DNA of 64,000 bases from Magnetococcales bacterium (GCA_015233935.1 JADFXB010000003.1:1-64000), one strand, 5' to 3'; positions 37,564-47,900 are shown, counted from the stretch's first letter. Translations and numbers: made by a program. The notes: a model not told the origin generated them from the letters alone.

Positions 37564-38934
37564 TCAGGCCACCTGCCCCTTTTTTTCCTGCAAATTTTTC
37601 ATGCGTCCCCGCAAATAGCGCGGCAGGGAGTAGAGGGTGGAGGTGACCAAACGATAGACAAAACGGGGATGAAAACAGCGCAAGAAAATTTCCCAATAAG
37701 GGGCACTACCGGTAAAGGTATCCCACAAGACCCGGCTCATATCCCTGGATTGGGGGGAGACCCGTTTTTCCATGGCAATCATGCGCACCATTCCCATGCG
37801 TAACAGGGAGAGGCGTTGATAGAAGGTGGTGATATAAAAAATCATCTCCCCCACATGGTTATCCCGATCCATGCGCTGCACCACCGGTCGATAATAATTA
37901 TGGAAATCATCCCGGTGTACGCCCAGAAAAACGGCGGTGACGGCAGCGGCCTTGGCAGTTATGTAGGCGGCCCCGATGCCATCTTTGTACAAACGTGAGA
38001 TGGCGCAGTCCCCCACCATGACCACCCGGTTACCGTAGGGATTTTTGGCCAGCCCCAGATTGAGTTTGGGCATGCAGCGGCACACATCGCCAATGCCATC
38101 CCAGTCGGGGGGAAAGCAGGCGCGGACTTCAGGGGCAGCAAAAAATTGTTGGACGATCTCCCGGTTGATATCCTCTCCCAACAGGCAGACGGTGATATTT
38201 TCCGTTTTTGGAATCAGGGCGGCAAACTTGAGACCAGGAATTTCCAGCAAGAAAATATGCATGGAACCCATGCCAAAATATTTGCGGGTTTTTTCCACCC
38301 CCAAATATATTTCCGAGAGATAGCCTTTGGAAACGGGAGGAGCCTGGTAGGAAAAGCCCAACTCTTCAAACAATTTCAGGGAGGCGGAATTGACGCCCAT
38401 GGCCCCGATCACCAGGTCATAATCTTCGTCTGCATGTCCTTTGCAACTGACGCGGGGGCGATCCTTGTGCCAGGAAAGGCCAGTTACCCGTTGGGGAATA
38501 TGGTTGACCCCTTTGCTTTTGGCCAACTCCAACAGAAAGCCATCAAAGCTGCTCCATTGCACACCTTCCGGGGAAAGCCGTGGTCCCCCACCCCGATAGA
38601 CAGTGGCAATACGCATGCCCACATCTGGGATGGCAATATCCACCGGTTCCAGCCCGGAGGTATGGAGAAAATAGGTATCAATGCCCCGCTGAACCACCAT
38701 TTCCGGCAGGTTGATTCCTTCGGCGGCCAGGGTTTGCACCAACTCCTCGGAAACCACGCCAGCGCACATGTTGCAACCGGGAGGACCTGTACGAGAGAAG
38801 TCTCGCGGCTCAAAGATATTGACCGTCAATTTCAGGTTGATGCGAGCCGCCAGCTCCTTGAGAAAAAATCCACTCATGGAGCCTGCTGGCCCTCCCCCCA
38901 AAATGGCGATGCGGGCATTTTCCCTAAGTTTCAC
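37564..38934 (-). CDS. FAD-dependent oxidoreductase, geranylgeranyl-reductase-like
   Basis: 456 residues. The Rossmann FAD motif G-G-G-P-A-G is at 13-18, with an acidic strand end (F-E-P-R-D) near 41-45. A C-N-M-C-A-G motif at 54-59 sits where geranylgeranyl reductases have C-G-G/C-A-G. The second FAD motif V-M-V-G-D-C-A-I-S-R and G-A-A-Y-I-T-A lie near 305-330. The C-terminal 110 residues are basic and aromatic. No signal peptide is visible. The likely reaction is reduction of a prenyl or hydrophobic double bond, but the substrate is unknown. The start is a GTG at 38934 with GGGGGGA just upstream. It diverges from the sigma-54 activator gene. Confidence 0.8.
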   Translation of the reverse strand: MKLRENARIAILGGGPAGSMSGFFLKELAARINLKLTVNIFEPRDFSRTGPPGCNMCAGVVSEELVQTLAAEGINLPEMVVQRGIDTYFLHTSGLEPVDIAIPDVGMRIATVYRGGGPRLSPEGVQWSSFDGFLLELAKSKGVNHIPQRVTGLSWHKDRPRVSCKGHADEDYDLVIGAMGVNSASLKLFEELGFSYQAPPVSKGYLSEIYLGVEKTRKYFGMGSMHIFLLEIPGLKFAALIPKTENITVCLLGEDINREIVQQFFAAPEVRACFPPDWDGIGDVCRCMPKLNLGLAKNPYGNRVVMVGDCAISRLYKDGIGAAYITAKAAAVTAVFLGVHRDDFHNYYRPVVQRMDRDNHVGEMIFYITTFYQRLSLLRMGMVRMIAMEKRVSPQSRDMSRVLWDTFTGSAPYWEIFLRCFHPRFVYRLVTSTLYSLPRYLRGRMKNLQEKKGQVA

Positions 38935-39092
38935 CTTCCCCCCAAATCCTTAAGCGAACTCCCTGGTCATCCTGGTGTCAAAGCCATAGAATCCGCTAGA
39001 ATAAGCGGGTTTAACCCTACACGTAAAGAGACCAAAGCATTCACTGCCTTTCCGGTGCACGTTTTTACCCACCGGAAAGATGGGATGCCCCT

Positions 39093-40448
39093 GTGAAAGG
39101 CCCTTACCAAGGCATGGAAAATCAAATCATTAACCCATTAGAAACGGTTTGCCAGACGGTTCATGAGGCCATCATTATCGTCAATCGGGATCTGGTCATC
39201 CAATTGGTGAATCAAGCGGCCTATCGTTATTGTGGCTTAACGGAAGCCTTTCGTGGACAGCCCTTCCATAGCATCACCACCACCTGCGGGGCCAAACTGG
39301 CGGATGCCCTGAAGCAGGTGATTGCGGAAAAGCGTCCCATGCAGCAGTTGCAGGTCATGTGTCAGGGGTGGGACCGGCACAATATTTTGTTGGAGGCCAC
39401 CATCAACCCTGTTTTGGATGATCAGGGTACCTGTCAGGGGGCGGTGTTGGCCATCCGGGATCGCACCCGTATGATTGGTGGTGATGTGACACCCAACCGT
39501 CGCAATCGTTTTCATCGTCTGCTGGGTAGCTCTCCTGGGATGGAGGAGATCTATTCTCTGATTGAAAATCTGGCTCCCATGAACACCACCGTCTTGATCA
39601 CCGGCGAAAGCGGGGTGGGCAAGGAGTTGGCAGCGGAGGCCATTCATTTGCAAAGCCAACGGGCCAGTAAACCCTTGGTTAAGGTCAACTGTTCGGCCTT
39701 GTCGGACACCCTGTTGGAAAGCGAACTGTTTGGTCACGTCAAAGGGGCCTTTACTGGAGCGGTGAAAGATCGTCTGGGACGTTTCCAACTGGCTGATCAG
39801 GGGACCATCTTTTTGGATGAAATTGGTGACATCAGCCCCAACATGCAGGTTCGCCTGCTGCGGGTGTTGCAGGAAGGGGAATTTGAACGGGTGGGAGACT
39901 CCCACACCAGCCGGGTGGATGTGCGCATTGTGGCCGCCACCAACCAGGACTTGCGAAAAAAGGTGGCCAAGGAGACCTTTCGGGAGGATCTCTATTATCG
40001 CTTGAACGTGGTGGAAATTCCCATGCCTCCTTTAAGGGAGCGCAAGGATGATATTCCTTTGCTGGTAGAGCATTTCATCATCAAATTCAACCAGAAACAC
40101 GGCAAGGCCATTAGTGCAGTCAACAGCAAGGTGATGGACCTCTTCAACGGCTATCCATGGCCTGGCAATGTGCGGGAGTTGGAACATGTGATTGAACATG
40201 CCTTTGTCACCTGCCGGGAGCCGGTGATCAAACTGGGCCATCTGCCCAAATCCCTGTTTAATCCTGATGTGAATATTCGGGAGATTCCCCCGGCTGTGGT
40301 GGAAATTGAACAATCCAGCGATGAAAAGGAGGCCATTTTACGTGCCCTGGAGGCCACCCATTGGAAAAAAAATCGGGCCGCTGAACTGCTGGGCATGAGC
40401 CGCAGCAGCCTTTATCGCAAAATTGAACAGTATGGGATTACAGCCTGA
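39093..40448 (+). CDS. Sigma-54-dependent transcriptional activator (PAS-AAA-HTH)
   Basis: 451 residues. A PAS sensory domain (about 12-118) lacks a receiver domain, so a ligand or redox signal is likely rather than phosphorylation. The AAA+ domain (about 143-380) has Walker A G-E-S-G-V-G-K-E, the sigma-54-contact motif G-A-F-T-G-A and Walker B I-F-L-D-E-I. The Fis-type helix-turn-helix is at about 410-450. It activates RpoN promoters. The GTG at 39093 is used; an ATG at 39114 is an alternative. The target is unknown, but it lies upstream of the sugar cluster at 41.0-48.8 kb on the same strand. Confidence 0.9.
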   Translation: MKGPYQGMENQIINPLETVCQTVHEAIIIVNRDLVIQLVNQAAYRYCGLTEAFRGQPFHSITTTCGAKLADALKQVIAEKRPMQQLQVMCQGWDRHNILLEATINPVLDDQGTCQGAVLAIRDRTRMIGGDVTPNRRNRFHRLLGSSPGMEEIYSLIENLAPMNTTVLITGESGVGKELAAEAIHLQSQRASKPLVKVNCSALSDTLLESELFGHVKGAFTGAVKDRLGRFQLADQGTIFLDEIGDISPNMQVRLLRVLQEGEFERVGDSHTSRVDVRIVAATNQDLRKKVAKETFREDLYYRLNVVEIPMPPLRERKDDIPLLVEHFIIKFNQKHGKAISAVNSKVMDLFNGYPWPGNVRELEHVIEHAFVTCREPVIKLGHLPKSLFNPDVNIREIPPAVVEIEQSSDEKEAILRALEATHWKKNRAAELLGMSRSSLYRKIEQYGITA

Positions 40449-40473
40449 CCCCTATTATTCCTCTTGAAGATAT

Positions 40474-40842
40474 TCACTCAGTGGCAACCGGCTTTCCAGT
40501 ACAAACAGGGTGATTTTTTTTGATAGCCGGGGCCAAGTCCACCTCATAGACCATCCCTTTGCGAAAGGGAAACATGATCTCTGCCAAACCATCCACCGGA
40601 TCATAGCGGGTGATGCGAATGGGTATGGAGGTCACCTTTTTGGTTTCCAAATCCGTGGCTGTGGCCACAAAATCACTTAACTGGACCGAGGATGGTGGTG
40701 ACAATGGATTGCCCAGGCAATCTTTGGGCTTTAAGTCAATCACCGCCTTTTCCAAACTTGTGGCATTGTATTCGGCACCATAAGCACATGAAATACCAAG
40801 CATAACCACCACAAAACAACATATTTTTGCTTGCATTTCCAA
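40474..40842 (-). CDS. Small secreted protein (hypothetical)
   Basis: 122 residues. A signal peptide (hydrophobic core about 6-20, cleaved near A-Y-G) precedes a beta-rich mature part with two cysteines (K-D-C-L-G and P-V-C-T-G) that may pair. The start is read as a TTG at 40842 because GGGGGAG lies six bases upstream; the ATG two codons later is at poor distance. I do not recognise the family. It lies antisense between the sigma-54 activator and the sugar cluster. Confidence 0.65.
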   Translation of the reverse strand: MEMQAKICCFVVVMLGISCAYGAEYNATSLEKAVIDLKPKDCLGNPLSPPSSVQLSDFVATATDLETKKVTSIPIRITRYDPVDGLAEIMFPFRKGMVYEVDLAPAIKKNHPVCTGKPVATE

Positions 40843-41022
40843 ATCTAACTCCCCCTAAATTTTGTTTTTTAGCTGGACCCTTTAGATACCCTATTGTTCC
40901 CTCTTTGACAACCAGGAAATACCATTCCAACCCATTGGCCTAATGTCGCTTAACTTTATGTTCAAGCCAACCGATGAATATTCCAAACTTCTTGCAACCT
41001 TTACCATTATCAGAGCAGAGCG

Positions 41023-42075
41023 ATGAAAGACTGGCGCACCATTGTGATTCCACCAGATGCTTCCATCCTGCAAGCCATGGAAATCATGGACCGGGGTTCC
41101 ATGCGATTTGGTCTGGTCGCCAATAGTGATCTCAAACTGTTGGGTGTGGTAACCGATGGGGATATTCGCCGGGGTTTGCTCCACCGGCTTGGTTTGGAAC
41201 AATCCGTAGTCCAAGTGATGAACCCCACCCCGCAAATTGCCAAACTGAACGACTCCAGGGAACATATTCTCTCCCTTATGCGGGGATTCGATCTGTTTCA
41301 TATTCCGGTGGTGGACGATGACAATCGGATCATCCGACTGGAAACCCTGCAAGATCTATTACGCCCGGATCGCAAAAAAAACTGGGTGGTGCTGATGGCA
41401 GGAGGCTTGGGCAGTCGTTTGGGAGAATTGACCAGAGATTGTCCTAAACCTTTGTTGCGCATAGGTGGACAACCCATTCTGGAAATCATCCTGGAAAGTT
41501 TCATCTCCTTTGGATTTGAACGTTTCTATATTTCCGTCAACTACAAAAAGCAGATGATTCGGGACTACTTTGGCAATGGTTCCCGCTGGGGTGTGACCAT
41601 TCGCTATTTGGAAGAGGAGGAGCGGTTGGGAACAGCCGGTGCCCTCTCCCTGATCAAGGAAATTCCAGAGGAACCCCTATTTGTCATGAACGGCGACTTG
41701 CTCACCCGGGTGGATATGACCCGCATCCTGACCTTTCATCAGGAGAGCCAGGCCAAGGCCACCTTGTGCGTGCGCAAGGTGGAGGAAACCCTGCCCTTCG
41801 GGGTGGTGGAGAGCGAACACAACCGTTTGCTGGCCATTCGGGAAAAACCCACCCGCAGCTATTTTGTCAATGCAGGCATCTATATTTTGGAACCGGAAGT
41901 GCTCCGCTTGCTGCCAGCCCATCAACCGTTGGACATGCCCGATTTATTGCAACGGGTATTGGACCACCAGATGCCAGCCGCCACCTATCCATTCCTGGAA
42001 TACTGGTTGGATATTGGCCGTATGGGTGATTTTCACCAGGCATGTCAGGATGTGACGGAGTTTTCACCATCATGA
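41023..42075 (+). CDS. CBS-domain sugar nucleotidyltransferase, PtmE-like
   Basis: 350 residues. A pair of CBS domains (about 1-118) precedes a nucleotidyltransferase domain (about 122-340) with L-M-A-G-G-L-G-S-R-L-G, the P-K-P-L-L motif, and M-N-G-D-L for metal binding. The same architecture occurs in Campylobacter PtmE, which makes GDP-glucosamine at the start of legionaminic acid synthesis. CBS domains often bind adenine nucleotides and could tune activity. It is the first gene of a same-strand run, and its stop overlaps the next ATG (ATGA). The activity is inferred from architecture and neighbours. Confidence 0.85.
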   Translation: MKDWRTIVIPPDASILQAMEIMDRGSMRFGLVANSDLKLLGVVTDGDIRRGLLHRLGLEQSVVQVMNPTPQIAKLNDSREHILSLMRGFDLFHIPVVDDDNRIIRLETLQDLLRPDRKKNWVVLMAGGLGSRLGELTRDCPKPLLRIGGQPILEIILESFISFGFERFYISVNYKKQMIRDYFGNGSRWGVTIRYLEEEERLGTAGALSLIKEIPEEPLFVMNGDLLTRVDMTRILTFHQESQAKATLCVRKVEETLPFGVVESEHNRLLAIREKPTRSYFVNAGIYILEPEVLRLLPAHQPLDMPDLLQRVLDHQMPAATYPFLEYWLDIGRMGDFHQACQDVTEFSPS

Positions 42076-42776
42076 ACACCTCCGAACGGGTTCTGGCCAT
42101 CATTCCCGCCCGTGGAGGTTCCAAAGGCCTTCCCGGCAAAAACATCCGGCCCTTGCAGGGAAAGCCCCTGCTGGCATGGACGGTGGAAGCTGCCAGGGCC
42201 TGTCCGTTGCTTGATCGGGTGATTCTCTCCTCCGACGATGAAACCATCATGGCCACTGCCAGAGAGTGGGGTTGCGAAGTCCCCTTTATTCGCCCCCCCC
42301 ATTTAGCGGATGATAAAGCCTCCATGATGGATGTGATCTGGCATGCCTGGCAGGCATTGGGCAAACGCCATGCCTGGCTGGTCTTGTTGCAGCCCACCTC
42401 CCCTTTGCGATGGGCCGCAGATATTACCGCCTGTTTGGAGATATGTTTGCGGGGAAGTGCACCGGCTGCCGTCTCCATGACAGCGACCAGCAAGCCACCC
42501 CACTGGCTGGTCACATTGGATGAGGCGGGCCACCCTTACCCCCTGTTACCAGGCGATGGTCTGCAACGACAGAGGCAGGAGTTGCTGACCACCTATCTGC
42601 CCAATGGGGCGGTTTATGTGGCCAACACCTATTGGCTGGCCCAGACCCAAACCTTTATCACACGGGAAACCAAGGTTCACATCATGCCCGCTGAACGGTC
42701 GGTGGATATCGATTCGGAATTGGATTTTCGTCTGTGCCAACTTCTCCTGGAGAGAGGCCAACATGAACATTTATAA
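42072..42776 (+). CDS. CMP-nonulosonate synthetase (acylneuraminate cytidylyltransferase family)
   Basis: 234 residues, full length. The N-terminal I-P-A-R-G-G-S-K-G-L-P-G-K-N motif binds CTP, followed by S-S-D-D-E and the L-Q-P-T-S-P-L-R motif. The late D-I-D-S-E-L-D-F motif is typical. The family joins CMP to sialic, legionaminic or pseudaminic acid; by context legionaminic-type (LegF/PtmB) is most likely. The ATG at 42072 overlaps the preceding stop as ATGA, with GGAG 11 bases upstream. An in-frame ATG at 42042 would overlap further and is rejected. The next gene starts before its stop. Confidence 0.88.
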   Translation: MNTSERVLAIIPARGGSKGLPGKNIRPLQGKPLLAWTVEAARACPLLDRVILSSDDETIMATAREWGCEVPFIRPPHLADDKASMMDVIWHAWQALGKRHAWLVLLQPTSPLRWAADITACLEICLRGSAPAAVSMTATSKPPHWLVTLDEAGHPYPLLPGDGLQRQRQELLTTYLPNGAVYVANTYWLAQTQTFITRETKVHIMPAERSVDIDSELDFRLCQLLLERGQHEHL

Positions 42777-44103
42777 AAAACCCATCGCCATCACCACTGG
42801 TTATGATATGGCGGATAGCCCCTCCCTGGAAGCCTTTTATGGACTGCCCCCACAGGTGCAATTTTGCCGTCGTTGTGTGATTTCCAACCAGCGACCCAAT
42901 TCATCGCCGGAGTTTCACCATACCCGCACCTCCCGCAAGACCACCATCCACCTGGATGAAGAGGGTATTTGCGACGCCTGCCGCCACGCCGAGCAAAAGG
43001 CCATGACCAACTGGCAGGCCAGGGAAGAGGAACTCCAGGAACTTTGCAACCGCTATCGTCGCCATGATGGACGCTACGATTGCCTGGTGCCCGGTTCCGG
43101 CGGCAAGGATAGTTTTTATGCTGCCCATATTTTAAAATATAAATACAACATGCACCCCCTCACCGTAACCTGGGCACCCCATATCTATACCGAATGGGGC
43201 TGGCAAAATTTTCAGGCCTGGATCCATGCCGGTTTCGATAATTTATTGATGACACCCAACGGTCGCGTCCACCGCCTGCTCACCCGTCTGGCATTGGAAA
43301 CCCTGTTTCATCCCTTCCAGCCTTTCATTTTGGGACAAAAAAATATTGCCCCCAAAATGGCCCTCATGCACGGCATCCCACTGGTCTTTTATGGGGAAAA
43401 CGAGGCTGAATATGGCAATCCCCGTAATGATGCCGCCAAACCAACCAGGGATCTTTCCTATTTTGCTGAAGGGGACTTGGCCAATATTCATCTTTCCGGG
43501 GTCTCCTGTGCCGATCTGGAAAGCTATTTTGGCATTGACCGTCATGAGATCCAGCCCTATCTGCCTGCCGATCCTGAAGCCCTGAACAAAGCCGGGGTGG
43601 AGGTGCACTATCTGGGTTACTATCTGCCCTGGCATCCCCAGGGGGCCTTCTATTATTCGGTGGAGCATGGGGGTTTCCGCCCATCACCGGAAAGAACACC
43701 CGGAACCTACAGCAAATACAACAGCATTGATGATCGGGTGGACGATCTCCACTATTTCACCACCCACATTAAATTTGGTATTGGACGTGCCACCTATGAT
43801 GCCTCCCAGGAGGTGCGCAGCGGTGAAATCACCCGGGAGGAAGGTGTAGCTTTAGTGCGAAAATACGATGGAGAGTTCCCAGAACGCTTTATCCAACAGT
43901 TGTTGGACTATTTGAGCCTGCCTGCCAAAGAGTTTCCCACTGCCGGTAGCATGTTTGAGCAACCCATTTTGGATCGGGACTATTTTCTTGCCCTGGCCGA
44001 TCAATTTCGCTCGCCCCACTTATGGCGTCGCCATGGCGGGCGTTGGCAGTTGCGTCATACCGTTTTCGGGGAAGAAGATGCCAAGGCCCAGAGGATTGCA
44101 TGA
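42763..44103 (+). CDS. N-acetyl sugar amidotransferase (WbpG/PseA/PtmG-like)
   Basis: 446 residues. Cys35-x-x-Cys38 (C-R-R-C) and Cys70-x-x-Cys73 (C-D-A-C) form a zinc-like site. The PP-loop S-G-G-K-D-S is at 112-117. This is the N-acetyl sugar amidotransferase family, which adenylates an acetamido sugar and replaces oxygen with ammonia to make an acetamidino group, using ammonia from HisF/HisH partners. Cyclase-like and glutaminase-like partners are encoded at 44100 and 48155. It overlaps the preceding gene by 14 bp and the next ATG by 4 bp, so it is translationally coupled. It may modify a legionaminate. Confidence 0.9.
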   Translation: MNIYKKPIAITTGYDMADSPSLEAFYGLPPQVQFCRRCVISNQRPNSSPEFHHTRTSRKTTIHLDEEGICDACRHAEQKAMTNWQAREEELQELCNRYRRHDGRYDCLVPGSGGKDSFYAAHILKYKYNMHPLTVTWAPHIYTEWGWQNFQAWIHAGFDNLLMTPNGRVHRLLTRLALETLFHPFQPFILGQKNIAPKMALMHGIPLVFYGENEAEYGNPRNDAAKPTRDLSYFAEGDLANIHLSGVSCADLESYFGIDRHEIQPYLPADPEALNKAGVEVHYLGYYLPWHPQGAFYYSVEHGGFRPSPERTPGTYSKYNSIDDRVDDLHYFTTHIKFGIGRATYDASQEVRSGEITREEGVALVRKYDGEFPERFIQQLLDYLSLPAKEFPTAGSMFEQPILDRDYFLALADQFRSPHLWRRHGGRWQLRHTVFGEEDAKAQRIA

Positions 44104-44885
44104 AGCCGCAAAAACAGATGCCTGCGGCCCGCCTGGTAGCCCGTCTGGATATAAAAGCTCCCAATCTGGTGAAAGGGGTGCAACTGGAAGGGTTACGCAA
44201 ACTGGGAGACCCCCACGCCTTTGCCTTGCATTATTATCAACAGGGGGTGGATGAACTCCTGTACATGGATATTGTGGCCAGCCTTTACGAGAGAAATTCT
44301 CTGTTGGATTTGGTGGAACGCACCACCGCCAACGTCTTTGTTCCCTTAACGGTGGGGGGTGGCTTGCGCAGCGTGGCCGATGTGGGGAAGGCTCTCCGAG
44401 CAGGGGCGGACAAGGTGGCCATCAATACAGCGGCCATTAAACGTCCCCAACTCATCAGTGAAGTGGCCAATGCTTATGGTCGTCAGTGTATGGTCCTTTC
44501 CATCGAGGCCAAACGCCGTCCCAACGGCCAATGGGAAGCCTATTTTGATAATGGACGAGAGCATACCGGTCTGAATGCAGTGGATTGGGCCAAAAAAGGG
44601 TGTGAGCTGGGGGCAGGTGAAATTCTTTTGACTTCCGTGGATCGGGAGGGAACCGCCAGCGGGGTGGACCATGAACTCATCCAGGCCATTGCCAGCCAGA
44701 TTCCCATTCCAATCATCGCAAGTGGTGGTGTAGGTCAGTTTTCCCATATACAACAGGCTCTTGACTCTGGTGCCCAGGCGGTTGCCATGGCCCATGTGCT
44801 CCATTATAAATTATGCGATTTACCCACCCTCCGTCAGCAAGGCAGCCAAGCCGGCATCCATTTACGTTCTCTTCCCCGTCTGTAA
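44100..44885 (+). CDS. hisF2: HisF-like cyclase subunit of a sugar amidotransferase
   Basis: 261 residues with the HisF TIM-barrel pattern: R-L-D-I-K near the start, T-V-G-G-G-L-R at 84-90, N-T-A-A and S-V-D-R-E-G-T at 179-185. Asp17 and Asp181 match conserved Asp residues, but Glu136 replaces the Asp that acts as general acid in histidine HisF (I-E-A-K instead of I-D-A-K). This fits a HisF that only channels ammonia. The start overlaps the previous stop as ATGA with GAGG five bases upstream. Its partner HisH gene lies 3.3 kb downstream, beyond a kinase gene. A role in histidine synthesis is unlikely. Confidence 0.85.
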   Translation: MKPQKQMPAARLVARLDIKAPNLVKGVQLEGLRKLGDPHAFALHYYQQGVDELLYMDIVASLYERNSLLDLVERTTANVFVPLTVGGGLRSVADVGKALRAGADKVAINTAAIKRPQLISEVANAYGRQCMVLSIEAKRRPNGQWEAYFDNGREHTGLNAVDWAKKGCELGAGEILLTSVDREGTASGVDHELIQAIASQIPIPIIASGGVGQFSHIQQALDSGAQAVAMAHVLHYKLCDLPTLRQQGSQAGIHLRSLPRL

Positions 44886-44989
44886 ATATCCCCTGGAAAA
44901 TGTAGAAAAAATGTGAAAAACTATTCCATATTTTGGCGAAGGTAACATTATTTTTAACACATTAATCTCTGTATAACTAATGGAGAATC

Positions 44990-47900
44990 ATGAATACCCT
45001 CTCGCCCCAGCTCTTGAGATGGCTGTTTACCGCCTTATTTGTGGCCGTTGCAATGGGTATTTTGGTAACAAGTCACCTGTTTTTACAGGTAAAAAAGAAG
45101 GATATGATCGAAAATTTGGTGGAGGTGCATGGCTTTCACCTGGTAATTGCAGAGCTTGCCCTGAAAAAGGACTGGCATCACATTCTCACCGATCTTTCCC
45201 TGCTTTCCAACACCCCGGAACTTGCCAAAGCTTTTGATGAAATGTCGGCGGAAGAGACTGCCAGCAGCCATCGTGGGATTGAGGCCATTTTTGATCGTTT
45301 TCTCAACGCCAACAAAATATACCACAAGGTTCGGCTGATTGATCTCAATGGTCGTGAGACCATCAAGGCCCATTATGACCGTATTTGGGATACCATTCAG
45401 GAAAAAAACATCTACCTGGCTAGTCCCCCATATAAACCGCATGGACGTTCTCCAGATCTTTTGCAAGACAAAAGCAAAAAAGTTTATTTCAATGAAACCA
45501 GAAAATTACCAAAAGGTGGGGTTTATGTTTCTCCCTTTGATCTTAATACCGAGTTTGACCAAATCATTGCGGACCTTCCCACCATCCGCTTCAGCACCCC
45601 TATTTATAATGAAAATGATTTATTAAAGGGCATACTGGTTTTAAGCTACAACGGCATTCATCTGCTCAATAATTTTAAAAGTGTTCTGCCCATAGGGGTG
45701 GATGCGGCTCTTCTCAATGCAGAAGGCTACTGGTTTCACCGTATTGATAATCAGCATTTATTTGGTTTTGCAACCGGGGATGCTTACAGCTTTGGCCATG
45801 AATTTCCAGAGGTTTGGACTGCCATCCACCATACCACCTCCGGGGTGGTGGAAAACCAGCAGGGCATCTTTTTGCATCAGGAATTTCGTCCTTTTCGCGA
45901 AGGAACCCCTGACCTGTCGGATCGTTTGCAAAATCTTTCCCAGGGTCGATTGCTCAATGATTTGAATAATTATGTATGGAAGATTGTCATTCGAATCAGA
46001 CCGGATGAACTTGATGGAAAGCTTGATCCTATCCGCCAGGTTACCTGGACGGTGGCGGCGGCTGGTACTGGTTTGTTATTCCTGCTTTGTTTTGTCTTTT
46101 ATCTTTGGTTCCATCGCAAAATACAGGAGCGGGAAGAGAAAAAGAGCGAGCTTATCGCCCAAAATATTTTTCACGAGTTGCAGGTTCTGGTTTACCAAAA
46201 TCAGGATTTGCAGAGCAAGCTGGATTTGTTCCTTCACAAACTCTTCTCTCTACCCTGGTTAAATGCTACCTGTCGTGGGGCGATCTTCCTCTCCGGTGAG
46301 GATCATCGTCCCCAGTTGGCGGCCAGCTATCCTCTTGGTCAGGTCTTCGCGCTTCAATGTGGCGGAAATGAAGCCAACTGCCACTGCCGACAGGTATTTT
46401 ACAACAAAGAAGAGCCATCGCCCCATAACGGTTGTATGACCTTTCCTGCCTGGAAACAGGACAAGTTGGAAGCAGTCTTGGGCATATTTCAGGATCGTTC
46501 GGAATCGGAATCCCATTTTCATGCAGTCTTCGATGACAGACTACGCTCCTTTCTGCAAAATGCCGCCCAACTGTTGACTGATCTGGTGGGAAGACATCGG
46601 GATTTGGAAGAGTTTGCCAAGTTGCATCGGGCGGTGGATCAAAGCCCAGCGTCGGTGGTGATCACCGATTTGCGGGGGAAAATTGAATATGTAAATGAAA
46701 GATTTACCAAAGTTTCTGGGTATACCGCATCGGAGGCCATTGGTCAGACACCTGGAATACTCAAGTCGGGGGAGATGTCCCCATCCATCTATCAGGAGCT
46801 ATGGCAAACAATTCTGGCCGGGCAGGAGTGGCAAGGAGAATTGTGCAATCGGCACAAGGATGGCAGCCTCTATTGGGAGTGGGCTTTGATTACCCCCATT
46901 CGCAATCCTCAAGGGCAGATGAGTAATTTTCTGGCCATCAAGGAGGATATTACCGACAAAAAGCGGGCCACTGAGGAGCGACTTTTTCTGGAAAAACAGT
47001 TGCGACAGGCTCAGAAAATGGAAGCCATTGGTCACTTAACCGGCGGCATTGCCCATGATTTCAACAATATTCTGGCAGCCATCAAGGGTTTTACCGAACT
47101 TTCCCTTTTGCGTTTTGCCACCGATGAGCAGAGTAAACTCAATGCATATCTGAAAAATATTTTGACTGCATCTGACCGGGCGCGGGATTTAATTGCCCAA
47201 ATGCTGGTTTTCTCCCGCAGTAAGGAGACGGAAACCCGGCGTGTTTTGGTGGAGCCGTTGGTCAAAGAAGTAGTCAAGCTCATGCGGGCCACTCTGCCTG
47301 CCAGCATATCCATCACCACCAATTTTTCCCGTGATTCCTTGGAAGTCTCTGCCGATCCAGTGCAAATGCATCAGATATTGATGAATTTGTTTGTCAACGC
47401 AAGAGATGCCATGGCAGGCAAGGGCAGGTTGGATGTGGAGGTATTTATGGAGAAAGGGGAGAAAAATCTCCTGTGCACCTCCTGTCACAGCCTGTTCTCC
47501 ATCAAGGATAAGATTGTCTTGATGGTGCGGGATGATGGTCCTGGAATTCCTACGGAGATTCAAAGCAAAATTTTTGAACCTTTTTTCACCACCAAGGAGG
47601 TGGGACAGGGAACTGGGATGGGACTTTCCATGGTTCATGGCATTGTCCATTCGTTTCAAGGCCATATCGTTCTGGAAAGTTCGGAGCAGGGGACCACCTT
47701 TTTTCTTTATTTCAACCGATTGCAGGAGAAGCCTTCCCAACCTGCTCCTGTTTCCCCTCTCCCGCGCATTTACAGCGAACAAAAGGGTCATGTACTTGTG
47801 GTGGATGATGAAGTGGCCATTCTCGGCTTTTTGCGGGAACATTTGGCGGGGGAGGGTTTCAAAGTAACTGCGTGCAACACCAGTTTAGAAGCCCTGGTCA

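Noticed and set aside
44100-44885. HisF as part of a histidine operon
   Set aside because: No other his genes are adjacent; the translationally coupled partner is a sugar amidotransferase and the general-acid Asp is replaced by Glu.
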